Shown here piece after piece: positions 5,428 to 7,086 of a stretch of 7,086 nucleotides of DNA (position 1 is the stretch's first letter; each line of letters starts with the position of its first letter). Source of the stretch: JAAYRQ01 sp035647815 (GTDB taxonomy: Bacteria; Bacillota; Syntrophomonadia; Syntrophomonadales; Syntrophomonadaceae); assembly GCA_035647815.1 (NCBI GenBank), contig DASRMR010000048.1, positions 1 to 7,086 on the forward strand. The letters run 5' to 3'. The notes under the pieces were generated by a model. That model was not told where the DNA came from, did not search any database, and worked only from the letters and a program-made list of their open reading frames with translations. The position numbers were made by a program, and so were the translations under genes.

Positions 5428-6259
5428 TTTTTATCACCCGCCGTAATAAAGCATTTTTAATTCTTAAGTCTCTTTGAGACCAACCTAATGCTAAACCTAT
5501 TAATTGGGAAACAAACATAATAGGTATCTGTCTTCCTTGATGGTATTCACGTTGCATACGATCTAGCAAAAGATGACAATTACCGCAAGCTGTAATAACT
5601 AAATCAGTTTCTAGCTTTTCCAGTTCTTTTAAACGAACACTCCCTAAAGTATGTGCTATTTCTATATTTACATTAGCTAATGATGATCCACAACATTCAT
5701 GCTCTTGCAAATAGTGAATAACATTAGCTCCAGTTAAGGAAACTAGCTTTTGCATGTTTTGAGGTTGATCAGGATTATCAAACTGCATAATTTCAGATGG
5801 GCGATATATTTGGCAAGGATTCATAATAGCTATATTTAGTTTTACTTCCTTACTTAACTGTTGAGCTATTTGATCGTAATTGTCTTTAAGTACTTCTAAA
5901 AGATGTCTTACTCTTACTTGGTTATTAAATTCAAGTCCCATCTTTTTAAGTTTTATATTAACCTGTTTTAATTTTTCAGGATTATGATTACACTCATGTT
6001 TTAAACGTTTAAAAGTGTTAGTGCAACCTCCGCACAATGTTATAATTTCTAATCCTTGAGCTTCGGCAAGAGCCATATTGTAAGCTGCTAAATATTCCCA
6101 GTTTTCGGTGGTGCCTTGAACATAAGCCCCGCAACATACATTTTTATCCAATGTAACTGGATTCATCCCTAATTGTTGCAAAAGCAACTTACTTGTATAT
6201 TCATATTCTGAAAACCGGTATAATACTAAACATCCGGGATATAAGACGACATTCTTCAT
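5420..6259 (-). CDS. hdrB: HdrB-like protein with two CCG domains
   Basis: This 279-residue protein carries both cysteine-rich CCG motifs of heterodisulfide reductase subunit B. The first uses Cys10 (YPGC), Cys42-Cys43-Gly and Cys76-x-x-Cys79 (LCGGC). The second uses Cys149 (NPC), Cys189-Cys190-Gly (HECCGSS) and Cys225-x-x-Cys228 (ACGNC). In HdrB these ligate noncubane 4Fe-4S clusters that cleave or form disulfides. With all ligands present, this copy should be catalytically able. Length is close to the family norm (about 290). In methanogens HdrB reduces CoM-S-S-CoB; in sHdr systems the homologue works with a lipoate-binding protein on sulfur compounds. Here the following lipoyl carrier block suggests the second type of chemistry, but that is inferred from context. 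The start has GCGGGTGA four bases upstream. The end overlaps hdrC. An 18-pair hairpin separates it from the preceding gene. Confidence 0.92.
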   Translation of the reverse strand: MKNVVLYPGCLVLYRFSEYEYTSKLLLQQLGMNPVTLDKNVCCGAYVQGTTENWEYLAAYNMALAEAQGLEIITLCGGCTNTFKRLKHECNHNPEKLKQVNIKLKKMGLEFNNQVRVRHLLEVLKDNYDQIAQQLSKEVKLNIAIMNPCQIYRPSEIMQFDNPDQPQNMQKLVSLTGANVIHYLQEHECCGSSLANVNIEIAHTLGSVRLKELEKLETDLVITACGNCHLLLDRMQREYHQGRQIPIMFVSQLIGLALGWSQRDLRIKNALLRRVIKNV

Positions 6260-6288
6260 GTTTTCACCCGCTTGTATTTTATGGTTTT

Positions 6289-6328
6289 ATTTATAGAGGG
6301 GAAAGCCTAAGGCTTTCCCCCTATAAAT
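6289..6328. other. Strong intergenic hairpin between the AhpD-like gene and hdrB
   Basis: GGGGAAAGCC (6298-6307) pairs perfectly with GGCTTTCCCC (6311-6320) across a TAA loop. After one bulged A, eight more pairs extend the stem (6289-6296 with 6321-6328), giving about 18 pairs. Neither side has a clean run of T, so it is not a textbook terminator. On the minus strand the stem is followed by AAACC. It could end or attenuate part of the transcript, or act as an RNA processing or 3'-protecting stem setting the ratio of the upstream gene to hdrBC. Confidence 0.7.
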
Positions 6329-6337
6329 TTATTATAT

Positions 6338-6694
6338 TTACTCGACCCAGAAACTTTCTATTGCATCAGTTAAAATCGCACAAGCATAAGCAAATGTCTT
6401 AGCTCCACCGAATGGTATTGCTATACTTGCAGCTTCGTACATTTCTTCTTTAGTTGCACCTTCTTTAATAGCATTGAAAACATGTATACATATACAGTAT
6501 TTGCAAGGCGTGCGAACTCCTTGTGATAACATGAATAGTTCTTTTGTTTTTTCATCAAATAATCCATGGTTAACACCAGAGTACTTTTCTGTATCTAAAT
6601 AGGCTTGGATAGTTTTCGGCATCCATTCTTGTGCTACCTCTAAACCATCTTCAAATTCTTTTAAAATTGCTTGTGATAATGTTAGTTCTGCCAT
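6338..6694 (-). CDS. AhpD-like carboxymuconolactone decarboxylase family protein
   Basis: This 118-residue protein has the full AhpD-type redox motif: Glu52, then Cys64-x-x-Cys67 and His71 (TPCKYCICIH), with the same Glu-to-Cys spacing as AhpD. A third cysteine, Cys69, lies between. The region after it (FNAIKEGATKEEMYEAASIA) is the usual helix pair of the family. It is cytoplasmic with no signal peptide. By family knowledge AhpD is a thiol peroxidase or disulfide reductase, and the Mycobacterium tuberculosis protein is reduced by the lipoyl domain of dihydrolipoamide acyltransferase. Here, near an orphan lipoyl carrier, it may take electrons from the carrier or protect HdrBC from peroxides. 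True decarboxylase activity is unlikely given the CxxC pair. AGGAGG lies seven bases before the ATG and overlaps the stop codon of the preceding gene, so the two are surely cotranscribed. Substrate unknown. Confidence 0.87.
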   Translation of the reverse strand: MAELTLSQAILKEFEDGLEVAQEWMPKTIQAYLDTEKYSGVNHGLFDEKTKELFMLSQGVRTPCKYCICIHVFNAIKEGATKEEMYEAASIAIPFGGAKTFAYACAILTDAIESFWVE

Positions 6695-6701
6695 TTTATA
6701 G

Positions 6702-6707
6702 CCTCCT
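6702..6707 (-). promoter_or_regulatory. AGGAGG ribosome binding site overlapping the upstream stop codon
   Basis: On the minus strand the TAG stop of the preceding gene (6708-6706) reads into TAGGAGG, so the last bases of that gene are part of the ribosome site for the AhpD-like gene. The spacing to its ATG is seven bases. This points to translational coupling. Confidence 0.75.
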
Positions 6708-7086
6708 AATTTTTTTTTAAGTGTCTTAAGTCTTCTTCTTCTATACCAAGTAATCCCATTTGTCCCGCTCTTATCACCCCTCCCAAATTATTTTCTGCTT
6801 CTAAATCGGAGAAATCTATTTTGTCTATGGTAAATTTCTTGTTTATGGTGTTCCATTCTTCTTCCCAATTAATTTGGGTCAATTGTCTTATAATTTTATC
6901 ACTTTCACTTGAGAAATAAGCATGATTAATATTTCGCATATCTTCATAATCATTGTTATGTCCAGGCCAAACATATTCTGTACCACTAATCCCTCCACAT
7001 ATTCCTGTTTCCATAAAGGGTAATCCCCCATCTATTAAATTAGAAAACAGTCGTGGATGTACCCCAAAGTCATAAACTGAACCAAA
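6706..7086 (-). CDS. Unrecognised protein, C-terminal 126 residues only
   Basis: The reading frame is open to the right edge and ends at a TAG at 6708-6706, so only the C-terminal 126 residues are seen. A Met lies 24 codons in from the edge (7014), but the frame continues upstream without a stop and I see no ribosome site there, so it is most likely internal. The visible part starts with a Gly/Pro/aromatic-rich stretch (VYDFGVHPRLF, DGGLPFMETGICGGISG, VWPGHNNDYEDM) that looks like a conserved catalytic or cofactor region. It continues into a charged, probably helical tail (INWEEEWNTINKKF, DFSDLEAENN, GIEEEDLRHLKKN). It has a single visible cysteine, in TGICGG, and no membrane segment. I cannot place it in a family. 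It is cotranscribed with the AhpD-like gene and therefore may be part of the same pathway, possibly the substrate-handling enzyme. Confidence 0.75.
   Translation of the reverse strand, partial: FGSVYDFGVHPRLFSNLIDGGLPFMETGICGGISGTEYVWPGHNNDYEDMRNINHAYFSSESDKIIRQLTQINWEEEWNTINKKFTIDKIDFSDLEAENNLGGVIRAGQMGLLGIEEEDLRHLKKN

Noticed and set aside
6193..6402. Plus-strand open frame of 69 codons
   Set aside because: It spans the start of hdrB, the hairpin and the end of the AhpD-like gene in antisense. No recognisable protein features.
6338..6694. True 4-carboxymuconolactone decarboxylase of aromatic degradation
   Set aside because: The CxxC pair with AhpD-type Glu and His spacing points to a redox role, and no aromatic degradation genes are nearby.

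Overview
The window looks like chromosomal DNA of a low-GC, probably anaerobic Firmicute (Clostridia-like). It is AT-rich, has strong AGGAGG-type ribosome binding sites, packs its genes tightly, and encodes oxygen-sensitive Fe-S proteins. All nine protein genes I can support lie on the minus strand, so biological order runs from high to low coordinates. Genes are cut by both window edges.

Layout in transcription order: (1) the C-terminal 126 residues of an unrecognised protein (7086-6706); (2) a small AhpD/carboxymuconolactone-decarboxylase-family protein with an intact CxxC redox motif (6694-6338); (3) a strong hairpin (6328-6289); (4) an HdrB-like protein with two complete CCG motifs (6259-5420), overlapped by (5) an HdrC-like protein with two 4Fe-4S motifs (5427-5065); (6) a 493-base gap holding an apparent four-way-junction RNA (5023-4921) followed immediately by an intrinsic terminator (4913-4880), and later a candidate promoter (4662-4634); (7) a lipoate gene block: ligase-fold protein (4571-3525), second ligase-fold protein (start revised, 3502-2561), GcvH/LbpA-like lipoyl carrier (2540-2106), third ligase-fold protein (2113-1025), and a LipS-like radical SAM protein (1004 to beyond the left edge).

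Taken together, the genes resemble the sulfur-oxidation type Hdr system (sHdr-LbpA), in which heterodisulfide-reductase-like subunits work with a dedicated lipoate-binding protein built by an sLpl(AB)/LipS1/LipS2 pathway. This version is different: it has one HdrC-HdrB pair with no HdrA visible, three divergent ligase-fold proteins for one visible carrier, and an AhpD-like thiol protein. AhpD proteins elsewhere are reduced by a lipoyl domain. My working model is that the carrier is lipoylated by the ligases plus the radical SAM sulfur inserter, and its lipoyl dithiol then exchanges electrons or a bound sulfur/carbon group with HdrBC and perhaps the AhpD-like protein. The substrate cannot be read from this window.
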